DNA of 64,000 bases from Actinomycetospora termitidis (GTDB lineage Bacteria; Actinomycetota; Actinomycetes; Mycobacteriales; Pseudonocardiaceae), in NCBI RefSeq assembly GCF_030286555.1, contig NZ_JASVWF010000001.1:1240001-1304000 (forward strand), read 5' to 3'. Below the pieces are notes generated by a model. That model made no database searches. It was not told the origin of the DNA and was given only the letters and a program-made list of their open reading frames with translations. The position numbers and the translations under genes are program-made. Shown one piece after another: positions 1 to 10,991 of this stretch. How positions within the stretch are numbered: position 1 is the first letter of the stretch; every line of letters starts with the position of its first letter.

Positions 1-787
1 GGACCTCGGCGACGGCGTCGAGCTGGTGGCCGAGGTCGACGTCGCGGTGGCCGTGGGCGAGACGGCGGGTCTCCTGCAGGGCCGTGGCCGCGAGCGCCCG
101 CGCCCGCTCGGCGTGCTCGGTGGCGGCGTCGGGGTCGTCGTGGGCGGTGCGGGCGGCGAGCTCGGCCGCCACGGCGATCACGGTGAGGTGGTGCCCGAGG
201 ACGTCGTGCACCTCGGAGGCGAACCGGAGCCGTTCGTCGGCGGCCGCCAGCGCACCCGCCGCGGCTCGTCCGGCCCGCGCCTGGACCACGAGCGTCCAGA
301 GCCACCACGGCAGGAGGTGGACCAGCAGCAGGCCGGCCGCCGAGCCCGCCGTCAGGACCGCGTAGAGCGCACCGTCGTCGGCGAGCCGCCATCCGACGGC
401 CGCCGACCCGGCGACGAGGACGACCGCCACCGCCGCACCGGCCCGCCACCCGAGCACGACCGGGGAGGAGCCGGCGATCCCGGCCGCCACCCAGGCCCAG
501 GTCTCCCAGCCCTGCGCCACTCCGGACGGGGCGAGCAGCGGGACCGACGCCGCCGTCGCGACCGCCGTGGCGACGACCGGCCACCGTCGGGACCGGTCGT
601 GCAGGCTCGCGAGCAGCGCCCACCCCTGTGCCGCGAGCACCCCCAGGAGCACCGTCCCGGCGACCGTCGCCCGTGTCGTGTCGGCGTCCCGCAGGGGGCC
701 GACGCCGGCGGCGGCCGTGGTCAGCAGGGCCGCCGCGAGCACGGCGAGGACCAGCACGCCGGGCGCGGGCTCGCGCGTGGAGGTCAT
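1..787 (-). CDS. Sensor histidine kinase, NarL/HisKA_3 type (3' end cut by window)
   Basis: About 262 N-terminal residues are visible, read on the minus strand from an ATG at 787. The first ~175 residues hold several hydrophobic membrane segments. A dimerisation/phosphoacceptor segment follows, containing EVHDVLGHHL with the likely phosphorylated His at about residue 194, as in HisKA_3 kinases that pair with NarL-type regulators. The ATPase domain lies beyond base 1 and no partner regulator is in view. The start codon overlaps the stop of the upstream membrane gene as ATGA, so the two are probably translated together. The kinase class is clear from the motif; the signal sensed is unknown. Confidence 0.85.
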   Translation of the reverse strand, partial: MTSTREPAPGVLVLAVLAAALLTTAAAGVGPLRDADTTRATVAGTVLLGVLAAQGWALLASLHDRSRRWPVVATAVATAASVPLLAPSGVAQGWETWAWVAAGIAGSSPVVLGWRAGAAVAVVLVAGSAAVGWRLADDGALYAVLTAGSAAGLLLVHLLPWWLWTLVVQARAGRAAAGALAAADERLRFASEVHDVLGHHLTVIAVAAELAARTAHDDPDAATEHAERARALAATALQETRRLAHGHRDVDLGHQLDAVAEV

Positions 788-1191
788 CGGTGGGTGTACT
801 CCCGCGGTCGGAGCAGCATCGGCACGGCCATGGCGGGCAGCATCAGCACGTGGCTCCACATCATGAGGGACCCGGCGTCGATCGCGCCGGTCCACAGCAG
901 CGGGAACAGCGCCACGAACGGCACGTACATGGCCGCGGACATCTCCGCCACGGCCCGGGGCGCGTGCCCCCGGTGGCGCATCCACAGCGCCATGGCCCCG
1001 GCCATCGCGGTCGTCATGACCAGCGTCTCGACCTCCGGTCCCACGGCGGGCACCGCGCCGCCCAGCGCGGTCACCGTCGCCCCGACCGCGGCCAGGACTC
1101 CCATCCCGACCGCCATGGCCAGGACCATCTCGCCGTAGTGCCGCAGCGCGCACCGCGTCCCGTGCCGCGTGCCGTGCGGTGTCGTCGTCAT
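784..1191 (-). CDS. Small four-helix membrane protein, unknown function
   Basis: The product is 135 aa, starting at MTTTPHGTRH. The frame stays open further upstream, but that extension is Arg/Pro-rich and out of keeping with the hydrophobic body. Four hydrophobic segments are visible (roughly residues 20-40, 50-70, 78-98, 102-122), unusually rich in Met (AMAVGM, MTTAMAGAMALWM, SLMMWSHVLMLPAMAVPM). I do not recognise the family. Its stop overlaps the start of the sensor kinase by 4 bp, which suggests it helps that kinase sense something at the membrane. That role is inference from position only. Confidence 0.7.
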   Translation of the reverse strand: MTTTPHGTRHGTRCALRHYGEMVLAMAVGMGVLAAVGATVTALGGAVPAVGPEVETLVMTTAMAGAMALWMRHRGHAPRAVAEMSAAMYVPFVALFPLLWTGAIDAGSLMMWSHVLMLPAMAVPMLLRPREYTHR

Positions 1192-1360
1192 GTCGTCCGC
1201 CTCCGAGGGGTCGTCGTCGGTGTCCGCCCCAGCGTCGGTCCACGCGGCGCACGGCCGACCCCCGCGGATCGCACGGTCGGCCCGTGCACCGCGACCGGGT
1301 CCGGCGGGCCCGGCGGACCGGCACGGTCGGAGCCGGACGCCCCACGACCCGGAGGCCGCG

Positions 1361-1943
1361 ATGACCACGACCGACCCGTCCCCCCGCACCTCGACCGGGC
1401 CTCGGCTGCGGTGGTGGCCGGCCCTGCTGGGGCTCGCCGTGGCGGCGCTGTCGGGTGCGGACCTGCTGTCGGGCGGGGTCGTCGCGGGGAGTGGGCCGGC
1501 CGTCGTCCTGGCGGTCCCGGTGCTGGTCTATCTCGTCGCCGCGACGTCGGGCCGACGCCGCTGGTCCTGGCCGACGGTCGGGCTCGCGACGGTGGTCGTC
1601 GTCGGCTCCGCGCTCCTCGGCGCGGACCCGGTGGTCGGGATCCTCACGGTGGCCGGCGCCGTCCTCGTTGCGGCTCTGGTCACCGGCCGCCTCGCGCCGA
1701 CCGCGCTGCCGGCGGCGGGCGCGGTCGGCTTCGGTGCCGTGGCCGCGTCCGGCGTCGTGCTCGTTCCGACGGCGGGTGCCCTCGTCGTCGGGGTCGGGCT
1801 GCTCGGCCATGCCGCGTGGGACGTCGTGCACCACCGACGGGGCACGGTGGTCACCCACTCCCTCGCGGAGTTCTGCGCCGTGCTCGACACCCCTGCTCGG
1901 GATCGCCCTGCTCCTCGCGACGGCCGGAACCCTGGTGGGGTGA
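1361..1943 (+). pseudogene. Membrane protein gene with a one-base frameshift near 1890-1893
   Basis: From ATG 1361 the frame encodes a hydrophobic multi-helix protein up to AEFCAVLDT. It then breaks: the same frame continues as a polar Arg/Pro-rich tail to 2026, running into the next gene. If one C is removed from the CCCC run at 1890-1893, the reading continues as LLGIALLLATAGTLVG and stops at 1943. That restores a final membrane helix, a 193-aa protein and a normal gap before the next start at 1996. A conserved-looking HAAWDVVHHRRG segment lies before the break. The family is uncharacterised to me. Either a real inactivating indel or a homopolymer sequencing error would explain it. Confidence 0.65.
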
Positions 1944-1995
1944 AGTCCTTCCGCGCTATCGTCCGGTCCTCAAAGGCAACCGAAGTGGGGGCGGT

Positions 1996-2778
1996 ATGGA
2001 CGACGAGACCGAGATCCGGGAGCTGATCCACCGGTGGGCCACCGCGGTGCACGCGGGCGACCTGGCCGGCGTCACGGCGGACCACACCGAGGACGTCGTG
2101 ATGTTCGACGTCCCGCCGCCCCACCGCGGGGTGCGAGGCGCCGCCGAGTACCGGGAGGTCTGGCCGGGGTTCTTCGAGTGGCAGGCCTCGGGTGCCTGCT
2201 TCGAGATCGACGAGCTCGACGTCACCGCGAGCGGCGACGTGGCCTGGGCGCAGGCGCTGCTCCGGTGCGGCACCCCGGACGAGCTGGCCGCGGCCCCGGA
2301 CGTCCGGCTCCGGCTGTCGCTCGGACTGCGTCGCGAGGGCGGGCGGTGGGCGATCGCGCACGAGCACCACTCGTTCGCCGACCTCACCGAGCCGGCGGCG
2401 ACGGCGGACGCGGTCCGCGACGTGCACCGGGCCTGGACCCGCGCGACGCAGGCGAAGGACCTCGACGCGATCATGGAGCACATCGCGCCCGACGTCGTCT
2501 CCTACGAGCAGGAGGGGGCGCTCGAGGTCCGCGGGGCGCCCGCCGTGCGCGAGGTGTGCGCGCAGGGGCTGGACGCGGTCGAGCACGTCACGATGGAGAC
2601 GCCCGACCTCGAGGTGCGGGTCGACGGCCGGACCGCGGTGTCGTGGGGGCTGGACCGGGTGCGGGGGACGGGACCCGACGGCGAACCCTTCGAGACGTGG
2701 TCGCGGGGCACCCGGGTGTTCGCCTGGCGCGACGGCCGGTGGCTGCTCGTCCACCAGCACGTGTCGGTGCCCGCGTGA
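1996..2778 (+). CDS. Tandem NTF2-like (SnoaL/SgcJ) domain protein
   Basis: The product is 260 aa from ATG 1996. It holds two successive NTF2-like folds, each opening with an acidic/aromatic helix (EIRELIHRWATAVHAGDL and VRDVHRAWTRATQAKDL) and followed by D-x-V-x-F/Y strands and a closing strand with GGRWAIAHEHHS or DGRWLLVHQHVS. Single-domain relatives serve as small-molecule binding or cyclase-like proteins, and duplicated forms are usually uncharacterised. The gene stands alone, facing the M23 peptidase gene, with a palindromic repeat 15 bp after its stop. The fold is well supported; the substrate is unknown. Confidence 0.8.
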   Translation: MDDETEIRELIHRWATAVHAGDLAGVTADHTEDVVMFDVPPPHRGVRGAAEYREVWPGFFEWQASGACFEIDELDVTASGDVAWAQALLRCGTPDELAAAPDVRLRLSLGLRREGGRWAIAHEHHSFADLTEPAATADAVRDVHRAWTRATQAKDLDAIMEHIAPDVVSYEQEGALEVRGAPAVREVCAQGLDAVEHVTMETPDLEVRVDGRTAVSWGLDRVRGTGPDGEPFETWSRGTRVFAWRDGRWLLVHQHVSVPA

Positions 2779-2792
2779 GGCCCCGCCCGCAC

Positions 2793-2845
2793 CGAACGAA
2801 CGGCACCCTCGCTGCCTCTATGTGCGCGAGAGTGCCGTTCGCTCC
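2793..2845. repeat. Palindromic intergenic element, copy A
   Basis: An inverted repeat with arms CGAACGAACGGCACCCTCGC and GCGAGAGTGCCGTTCGCTCG-like, separated by a loop of about 13 nt containing CTCTATG. It lies between the convergent NTF2-like and M23 genes, 15 bp after the first stop. Near-identical copies sit at 30445, 45696 and 54184. In RNA it would form a stem of about 20 bp, so it probably ends transcription from one or both sides. The right arm of this copy has diverged slightly at its outer end. Confidence 0.85.
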
Positions 2846-2857
2846 GGGAAGGGAGTG

Positions 2858-3901
2858 CTAGTCGGCCGACGCGCCGAGGGAGATGCCCCGCTCAGCGAGC
2901 CACGGCAGCGGGTTGATCTTCGAGCCGCCGGAGGTCCAGACCTCGAAGTGCAGGTGCGGCCCGGTCGACTGACCGCGGTTGCCGATCTCCGCGATCTCCT
3001 GCCCGGCCTTCACCTTCTGCCCCTCTTTGACGTAGGAGCGGTTGATGTGGCCGTAGACGTTGATCGTGCCGTCCTCGAGCTGCACCCGGACCCACATCCC
3101 GAACCCGCTCGCCGGGCCGGACTCGAGGACCGTGCCGTCGGCGACCGAGACGATCGGCGTGCCGATCGAGTTGGCGATGTCGACGCCGCGGTGCGAGGTG
3201 CCCCAGCGGGCACCGAAACCGGAGGTGAACCGGCCCTCGGCGGGCTTGACGAACTTCGGGGCACGGGCGGCGGCCTCGCGGGCCGCGGCGGCGTCGGCGA
3301 CCTTGCGGGCCTTCGACAGCGAGGAGACCTGGCCGGTCGAGGACGGGGTCGGCGCGATCGCCATGACGCCGGTGGTGGCGGCGTCGAGGGCGTTCGGCGT
3401 CGACGCCGCGACCGGCGACGGGGCGGCCGCGGTGGAGGTGCCGGCGGAGAGCGCCAGGTCGGCGCGGGTCTCGCCGGTCGGGGCGTCGAGACCGCTGGAG
3501 ACGACGCTGTGCCCGGCGGTCGCCAGCGCGCCGGCGGCGACCGCGGCGACGGCGAGGCGGCCGGTCAGCGGGTTGGACGCGCGCCGCGGCTCGGGACGGG
3601 TGGGACCGGCCGGGCCGGACCCGGCGTCGGGACGCTGCGGGGCCGGGCGCACCGAGGCCGGCGGGTGCGCCGGGAGCGCCGGGGCGCGACCGGAACCGCC
3701 GACGAACGCGGCCGTGCGGCCGTCGTCCACGGGGCGCGGAGCCGGGCGGGAGGGGGCGAAGCGGGGACCGCCGCCGAACAGGCCGGGGCCTCCGGCGCCC
3801 GCGAGTGCGGGCGCGCCGAAGGCAGGCGCACCGAATCCGGCGAATCCGTCGAGCCGGGGAGCGAAGGGGACGGCCGGGCGGGGGGAGCTGTGACGCGCCA
3901 A
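2858..3901 (-). CDS. M23 family (LytM-type) peptidoglycan endopeptidase
   Basis: A Zn-dependent murein hydrolase, 347 aa. I prefer the TTG at 3901 because GGAAGGAAG sits just upstream; the frame is open up to 4000. The N-terminal ~100 residues are Pro/Ala/Gly-rich and low complexity. A hydrophobic segment (LAVAAVAAGALATAGHSVV, about residues 105-125) is a signal or anchor. A helical linker follows, then the LytM domain in the last ~125 residues with the zinc ligands in HRGVDIA and the HLHFE motif, so the site looks intact. It probably cleaves peptide cross-links during growth or division. A leader of about 250 bp upstream may carry regulation. Confidence 0.9.
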   Translation of the reverse strand: MARHSSPRPAVPFAPRLDGFAGFGAPAFGAPALAGAGGPGLFGGGPRFAPSRPAPRPVDDGRTAAFVGGSGRAPALPAHPPASVRPAPQRPDAGSGPAGPTRPEPRRASNPLTGRLAVAAVAAGALATAGHSVVSSGLDAPTGETRADLALSAGTSTAAAPSPVAASTPNALDAATTGVMAIAPTPSSTGQVSSLSKARKVADAAAAREAAARAPKFVKPAEGRFTSGFGARWGTSHRGVDIANSIGTPIVSVADGTVLESGPASGFGMWVRVQLEDGTINVYGHINRSYVKEGQKVKAGQEIAEIGNRGQSTGPHLHFEVWTSGGSKINPLPWLAERGISLGASAD

Positions 3902-4156
3902 GACCTTCCTTCCGCAGGTCGGGGCCGGGCGCGAACGACGATGGCGTGGGGGCGCCGGACGGATCGTCGGGGTCGATCCGTGAGCCGTTCGTGACCGCAC
4001 CGTGATGCTGGACCAGCGGACGGTGTCACGGAACCCCAGGTCCCGGCAAACTCCGACCCACGGTTCACCCGGGCTGCACGCCGTGCGCGCGTCCGTGCGC
4101 GCCGAGCGGTCATCACACGGTCGGGTGAGTGGGACAACCGGTTCGGCCGCAGGACG
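3902..4156 (-). other. Long leader/intergenic region of the M23 gene
   Basis: This is 255 bp between the lipase stop and the M23 start, both on the minus strand. Read on the minus strand it contains GGGTGAACC, then GGGACCTGGGGTTCC, and paired segments around GTGACACCG and CGGTGCGGTCAC. Cell-wall hydrolase genes in actinobacteria often have a c-di-AMP (ydaO) riboswitch here, but I cannot fit the full consensus by eye. It certainly holds the promoter and 5' leader of the peptidase gene; a riboswitch is only a possibility. Confidence 0.3.
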
Positions 4157-5107
4157 TCAGCCCGCGACCGCGGTCACCGCCCGGCCCCGCTCGCGCGGCG
4201 AGCCCGTCCGGCCCAGACGGCAGGCCACGAGGTGGACGACGGCGGGGTCGATCGTCATGGACATGTGCCCGACGTGGTCGAGGCGCACGTTCTCCACCTG
4301 CAGGTCCGGGTGGTCGAGCCGGGCGTTGCGCTGCGGGATGATCAGCTGGTCCATCCGGCTGTACACCGCGAGGAACCGCGTGCGGCAGTCCGGCGCGGGT
4401 TCCTCGAGCTCGCGCAGGAGGTCCGACCCGGGCTGGAGCTGGCGCGGGACGAGGGTCGGTGGCAGCAGGTGGGCGATCGCCGAGCCGCGGTGCGGGGTCC
4501 CCAGGGTCACGAGCGTGTCCACGCGGGCGTCGCCGCCCAGGCGCTGCACGTAGTAGCGGGCGATCAGGCCGCCGAGGGAGTGCCCGACGACGTGGACGCG
4601 GTCGGTTCCAGAGGCCGCGCACAGCCGCTCGACGTGGTCGCCCAGGTCGCGGGCGGCCGTGCGGATGTCGCCCGTGAACGCGGTCATGGGGCTGTAGTTG
4701 ACGGCCTGGACGGTGCCGAGACCGCGGCGGCGCAGGGCCCGGGCGAGGTAGTGGAAGATCGACCGGTTGTCGACGATGCCGTGGACGAGCAGCACGGGAG
4801 TGCTCGACCCGTGCAGGTCGGACACCACGAGCGACCGCTCGCCGGGGGAGAGCGTCTCGGTGCGGTGGTGGGCGTGGACGCCGCCGGGGCGCAGGGCCTC
4901 GTCGATCAGACCCCACGGATAGACCGACAGGTGGACCGCGGTGTAGGCGAGCTCGACCGCGAGGCCGCGGACGCCGGCGGGGACACCGACGGTGCGGGCG
5001 GCGTAGGACAGCGCTCCCCAGGTCTGCGAGGCCACGGAGGTCACTGCCCCGAGGGGGCCGGCTCGGTCCGCCGCCGACGATGGCGACGTAACCGCGGTCA
5101 CGTCCAT
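4157..5107 (-). CDS. Alpha/beta-hydrolase, lipase (PGAP1/LipA-like)
   Basis: The product is 316 aa. The oxyanion-side motif VLLVHGIVDN and the nucleophile elbow GHSLGG mark an esterase/lipase. The likely acid is in YSRMDQLI and the His in DHVGHMSM, which completes the triad. There is no clear signal peptide, but the N-terminal ~75 residues include a semi-hydrophobic stretch. Typical relatives are triacylglycerol or wax-ester lipases with broad substrate ranges. It is transcribed in the same direction as the M23 gene but separated from it by 255 bp, and divergently from the large membrane protein gene at 5238, so the 5108-5237 gap must hold two promoters. Confidence 0.85.
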   Translation of the reverse strand: MDVTAVTSPSSAADRAGPLGAVTSVASQTWGALSYAARTVGVPAGVRGLAVELAYTAVHLSVYPWGLIDEALRPGGVHAHHRTETLSPGERSLVVSDLHGSSTPVLLVHGIVDNRSIFHYLARALRRRGLGTVQAVNYSPMTAFTGDIRTAARDLGDHVERLCAASGTDRVHVVGHSLGGLIARYYVQRLGGDARVDTLVTLGTPHRGSAIAHLLPPTLVPRQLQPGSDLLRELEEPAPDCRTRFLAVYSRMDQLIIPQRNARLDHPDLQVENVRLDHVGHMSMTIDPAVVHLVACRLGRTGSPRERGRAVTAVAG

Positions 5108-5237
5108 GAGGTCGACGTTAGGCGACGTTCACCGGCGTGTCGCCCCGGCGCGTCAGCTGATCGATCCAGAGTCGATCTCGTGCGCTCCGGCGGGTGAGTG
5201 CGGGGAGCGATCGGGTACACGCCTAGCCTTCCGGGGC

Positions 5238-7076
5238 ATGACGGCCTCCCGAGCCGAACCGCGGTCGAGCCCGTCCGGGCCCGTCGACGTGCGGGTGGAC
5301 CGGACCGACCGGGGTCCGGCGGCGCGCACCTGGTGGATCGCCGCGGCCCTCGTCGTCATCGCCGCCGCGCTGCGCATCGCGGTCGCGGTCGTCGCTCCCG
5401 GACCGATCGGAGCGCCGACCCGCGCCGCCGGGGTGCTGGCCCCGGTCCTCGCCGTCGCCGCCGCCCTCGCGCCCGGTCTCGCCACGCGCCGCGCCCGCCG
5501 GGAGGCGGGCGCGGCCTCGCTCGCCGCGCCCGCGGCGCTGGGCGTGCTGGGGATCGGCGGCCTGCTCGTCGACCTCACGCTGCTCGTCGACCCGGTCTCC
5601 GCGGCCCGCCCGGACGTCCTGCCCTCCGGGCTCTCCGTCCTGCCCCCGCCGATCGCGGCGCTCCTCGTGGCGGCCGACCTGGCGCTGGTCCTCGCGGCGG
5701 TGGTGGCCGTGCTCGGACTGGTCCGCATCGCCCGCGCGGGCGGCGCGGCGGTGTTCGGCGGGCACCCGCCCGGCACGCTGGTCCGCCCCGGCGCGGGCGC
5801 CGCCGTCGCCGCGGCCGGACTCGTCGCCGCCCCCTTCACCGTCGAGGGCCCGCTCAGCGGCTTCGCCCCCCACGCCGTGCCGGACACCGCCGCCCCGGCA
5901 GGGATCGGGACGGCGCTGCTCGCGCTGACGCTCCTGGTGGTCGCCCTGCTGCCGGGCGTCCGGCCGCACGAGCCGGGCGCCGATCCCGAGACGGGGATGC
6001 GGGTCCGCCGCGCGGTCCACACCGCGCTGGGGGCGGGCGTCGTCGCGACGGCCGCCCCGCTGGTCGCGGCCTCGGTCGCGCGTTCCGGGCTCGCGCTGTC
6101 GCCCGGGGCCGTGCTCGCCCTCGCCGGCGGGCTGCTGCTGATCGGGATGCCCGCGCGGACCGCGGTGCTGCGCTCGCGGGCCGCGGGGGTCGCGGCGCTG
6201 CTCACGTCCGTGGCGGCCCTGTTCGGCGCGCTGCTGCCGACCACGGTGCTGCCCGGCACCCCCGACCTCCCCACCGCGCCGATCGACACCGGCACCGGGG
6301 TCCTGCTGCTGCCCGCGGCGGCCGTGCTCGCGCTGCCGGCCGTGCTCGTCGTCGTCGGGACCCCGCGGCTGGTGGTGCGGGCCCGGCCGACCCTGTCGGT
6401 CGCGTGGCTGACGGTGCCCTTCGCCGCGGGACCCGCCCTGGACCTGGTGCTGGCCGCGCTGGACAGCTCGGCGCCGGCCGTGGACCCCTTGGGCGTGACC
6501 ACGCTGCCGATGACCGGCGCGGGCGTCGGGGCCGGGGGATGGGCCGTGGTCGGCGCGCTCGTGCTCGCGGTGCTCACCGCGGTGTTCGCCGTCGGGGCCG
6601 GGTTCGCGGAGCGCCGGGACGTCGCGGGGGCGTCGTCGCCGCTCGGTGCGCGCCCCGCCGACGGGACCGACACCGTCGAGCCGGACCCCGCGATGCTGCC
6701 GATGTGCGCGCTCGCGGCGGTGCTCGCGGTGCCCGGCTTCGGCGGGCCCCTGGCGCGCGACGCGCTCGCCGCGAACGCCGCCGGCGGTGTCTGGCAGAAC
6801 CCGGGTGCGGCGGCCTGGGGGTCGCTCGCCGGCGTGGTGGGGGTGGCGATCGCGGTGCTGCTCGCGCCCCGCGCCCGTCCTGCCCGAGCGCTCGCGCTGC
6901 TGGCGGCGGCGGGTGCGCTGCTCGTGGTGCGGCTCTCCGCGCTGGTGCTCACCCCGCCCCGGCCGGGGGAGAACGTCGGGATCGGCACCTGGGCCGCGAT
7001 CGTGTGCCTGCTCGTCACGCTCGGCGCGGCCGTGGTCTCGGTGATGGAGGTGCGTGCGCGCGCCCGGGAGGGGTAG
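5238..7076 (+). CDS. Large polytopic membrane protein, unknown function
   Basis: The product is 612 aa from ATG 5238, preceded by CCGGGG. An N-terminal polar ~30 residues precede about 14 or more hydrophobic segments, very rich in Ala, Val and Leu, joined by short loops. I see no nucleotide-binding, transporter or enzyme motif. The composition suggests an actinobacterial transporter-like or scaffold membrane protein, but I do not recognise a family. It lies alone between the lipase and sucC. A small hairpin (GGACCGCC/GGCGGTCC, 7162-7180) about 85 bp after its stop may end its transcript or belong to the sucC leader. Confidence 0.6.
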   Translation: MTASRAEPRSSPSGPVDVRVDRTDRGPAARTWWIAAALVVIAAALRIAVAVVAPGPIGAPTRAAGVLAPVLAVAAALAPGLATRRARREAGAASLAAPAALGVLGIGGLLVDLTLLVDPVSAARPDVLPSGLSVLPPPIAALLVAADLALVLAAVVAVLGLVRIARAGGAAVFGGHPPGTLVRPGAGAAVAAAGLVAAPFTVEGPLSGFAPHAVPDTAAPAGIGTALLALTLLVVALLPGVRPHEPGADPETGMRVRRAVHTALGAGVVATAAPLVAASVARSGLALSPGAVLALAGGLLLIGMPARTAVLRSRAAGVAALLTSVAALFGALLPTTVLPGTPDLPTAPIDTGTGVLLLPAAAVLALPAVLVVVGTPRLVVRARPTLSVAWLTVPFAAGPALDLVLAALDSSAPAVDPLGVTTLPMTGAGVGAGGWAVVGALVLAVLTAVFAVGAGFAERRDVAGASSPLGARPADGTDTVEPDPAMLPMCALAAVLAVPGFGGPLARDALAANAAGGVWQNPGAAAWGSLAGVVGVAIAVLLAPRARPARALALLAAAGALLVVRLSALVLTPPRPGENVGIGTWAAIVCLLVTLGAAVVSVMEVRARAREG

Positions 7077-7250
7077 CGCGTAGCGCACCTCACCCCGGTC
7101 GCACGGCCGGTCCACCCGACACGCCGCTAGGGTCGCCCTCGGTTCCCGCCCGACGAGGTCCGGACCGCCACGGGCGGTCCGTGTGGCCCGCGGGACCGCC
7201 GCCGGAGTCCACCGACGGATGCTGCCGGTCAGTGATGGAGGAGTTCACGA

Positions 7251-8426
7251 GTGGACCTGTACGAGTACCAGGCGAAGGACCTCTTCGCCGCGCACGGAGT
7301 GCCGGTCCTGCCGGGCCGCACCGTCGACACGGCGTCCGACGCCGAGGCCGCCGCGGGTGAGATCGGCGGCGCCGTCGTCGTCAAGGCCCAGGTCAAGACG
7401 GGTGGCCGCGGCAAGGCGGGCGGCGTCAAGCTGGCGAAGGACCCGGCGGAGGCCAAGGAGAAGGCCCAGGCCATCCTCGGGCTGGACATCAAGGGCCACG
7501 TGGTCCACCGCGTGCTGGTCACCGAGGCGAGCGACATCGCGGAGGAGTACTACTTCTCCTTCCTGCTCGACCGCTCGAACCGCACCTTCCTCGCGATGTG
7601 CTCCGCCGAGGGCGGCATGGAGATCGAGGAGCTCGCGGTCGAGCGCCCCGAGGCCCTCGCCCGGGTGCCGATCGACGCGATCACCGGCGTCGACAAGGCG
7701 AAGGCGCAGGAGATCGTCTCGAAGGGCAACCTGCCGGCCGAGGTCGCCGACGAGGCCGCCGACGTCATCGTCAAGCTGTGGGACACCTTCGTCGCCGAGG
7801 ACGCCACGCTGGTCGAGGTGAACCCGCTGGTGCGCGACCCGCAGGACCGGGTCGTCGCCCTCGACGGCAAGGTCACCCTCGACGAGAACGCGGACTTCCG
7901 CCACGAGGCGCACGGCGCCCTCGTCGACGAGCGCACCGAGAACCCGCTCGAGGCGAAGGCCAAGGCCAAGGGCCTGAACTACGTCAAGCTCGACGACGGC
8001 CAGGTCGGCATCATCGGCAACGGCGCGGGTCTGGTCATGTCGACCCTCGACGTCGTCGCCTACGCCGGCGAGCAGTACGGCGGGATGAAGCCCGCCAACT
8101 TCCTCGACATCGGCGGCGGCGCGTCGGCCGAGGTCATGGCGGCCGGGCTCGACGTCATCCTCGGTGACGACGACGTGCGCAGCGTCTTCGTCAACGTCTT
8201 CGGCGGCATCACCGCGTGCGACGCGGTGGCCAACGGCATCGTCGAGGCGCTGAAGATCCTGGGCGACGACGCGACCAAGCCGCTGGTCGTCCGGCTCGAC
8301 GGCAACAACGTCGACGAGGGCCGGCGGATCCTCTCCGAGGCGAACCACCCGCTCGTCACCGTGGTGGGCACGATGGACGACGCGGCCGCGAAGGCCGCCG
8401 AGCTTGCCGCGAAGGCTGGTGCGTGA
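7251..8426 (+). CDS. sucC: Succinyl-CoA synthetase (ADP-forming) beta subunit
   Basis: A TCA-cycle enzyme subunit, 391 aa, normal for the family. It begins [18 protein letters not shown], the classic SucC N-terminus, at a GTG preceded by GGAGGA. An ATP-grasp domain occupies roughly residues 10-235, with [16 protein letters not shown] in the nucleotide site and EVNPL as a metal-binding segment. The C-terminal CoA-ligase-like domain carries the conserved GG and VNVFGGI segment. With SucD it converts succinyl-CoA, ADP and phosphate to succinate, CoA and ATP. sucD starts 2 bp after its stop, so the two form one operon. Confidence 0.97.
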   Translation: MDLYEYQAKDLFAAHGVPVLPGRTVDTASDAEAAAGEIGGAVVVKAQVKTGGRGKAGGVKLAKDPAEAKEKAQAILGLDIKGHVVHRVLVTEASDIAEEYYFSFLLDRSNRTFLAMCSAEGGMEIEELAVERPEALARVPIDAITGVDKAKAQEIVSKGNLPAEVADEAADVIVKLWDTFVAEDATLVEVNPLVRDPQDRVVALDGKVTLDENADFRHEAHGALVDERTENPLEAKAKAKGLNYVKLDDGQVGIIGNGAGLVMSTLDVVAYAGEQYGGMKPANFLDIGGGASAEVMAAGLDVILGDDDVRSVFVNVFGGITACDAVANGIVEALKILGDDATKPLVVRLDGNNVDEGRRILSEANHPLVTVVGTMDDAAAKAAELAAKAGA

Positions 8427-8427
8427 G

Positions 8428-10795
<2,368 letters not shown>

Positions 10796-10818
10796 TCCGC
10801 CGTCGGGGCCACGGGCAG

Positions 10819-10909
10819 CTTGTCGCGGGGAGCTGACGGGCCGGGTGCGGCTTGTCGTTGGGATTCCCAGCGACAAGGTGCGGCCAGGCCGTCGGGAACC
10901 CGCGACAAG
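10819..10909. repeat. Nested inverted repeat between the DUF5336 and DUF6350 genes
   Basis: The outer arms are CTTGTCGCGGG (10819-10829) and CCCGCGACAAG (10899-10909). Inside lies a second, tighter palindrome, CTTGTCGTTGGGA (10851-10863) pairing with TCCCAGCGACAAG (10865-10877). The CTTGTCG/CGACAAG core is therefore present four times with alternating orientation in 91 bp. It may act as a terminator for the upstream gene or be a small mobile palindrome. Confidence 0.7.
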
Positions 10910-10991
10910 ATGGTCGGGTGGGCAGTGCCGCCGCGGCTGTGACGGCGTGGCACCCCCGCTCGCGCGCCGACGCCTGGAATTGTCGGCTCGC

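Noticed and set aside
26-1138. Plus-strand open frame over the sensor kinase
   Set aside because: The minus strand carries the clear HisKA_3 motif and an ATGA-coupled gene pair; the plus frame has low-complexity Arg/Gly content.
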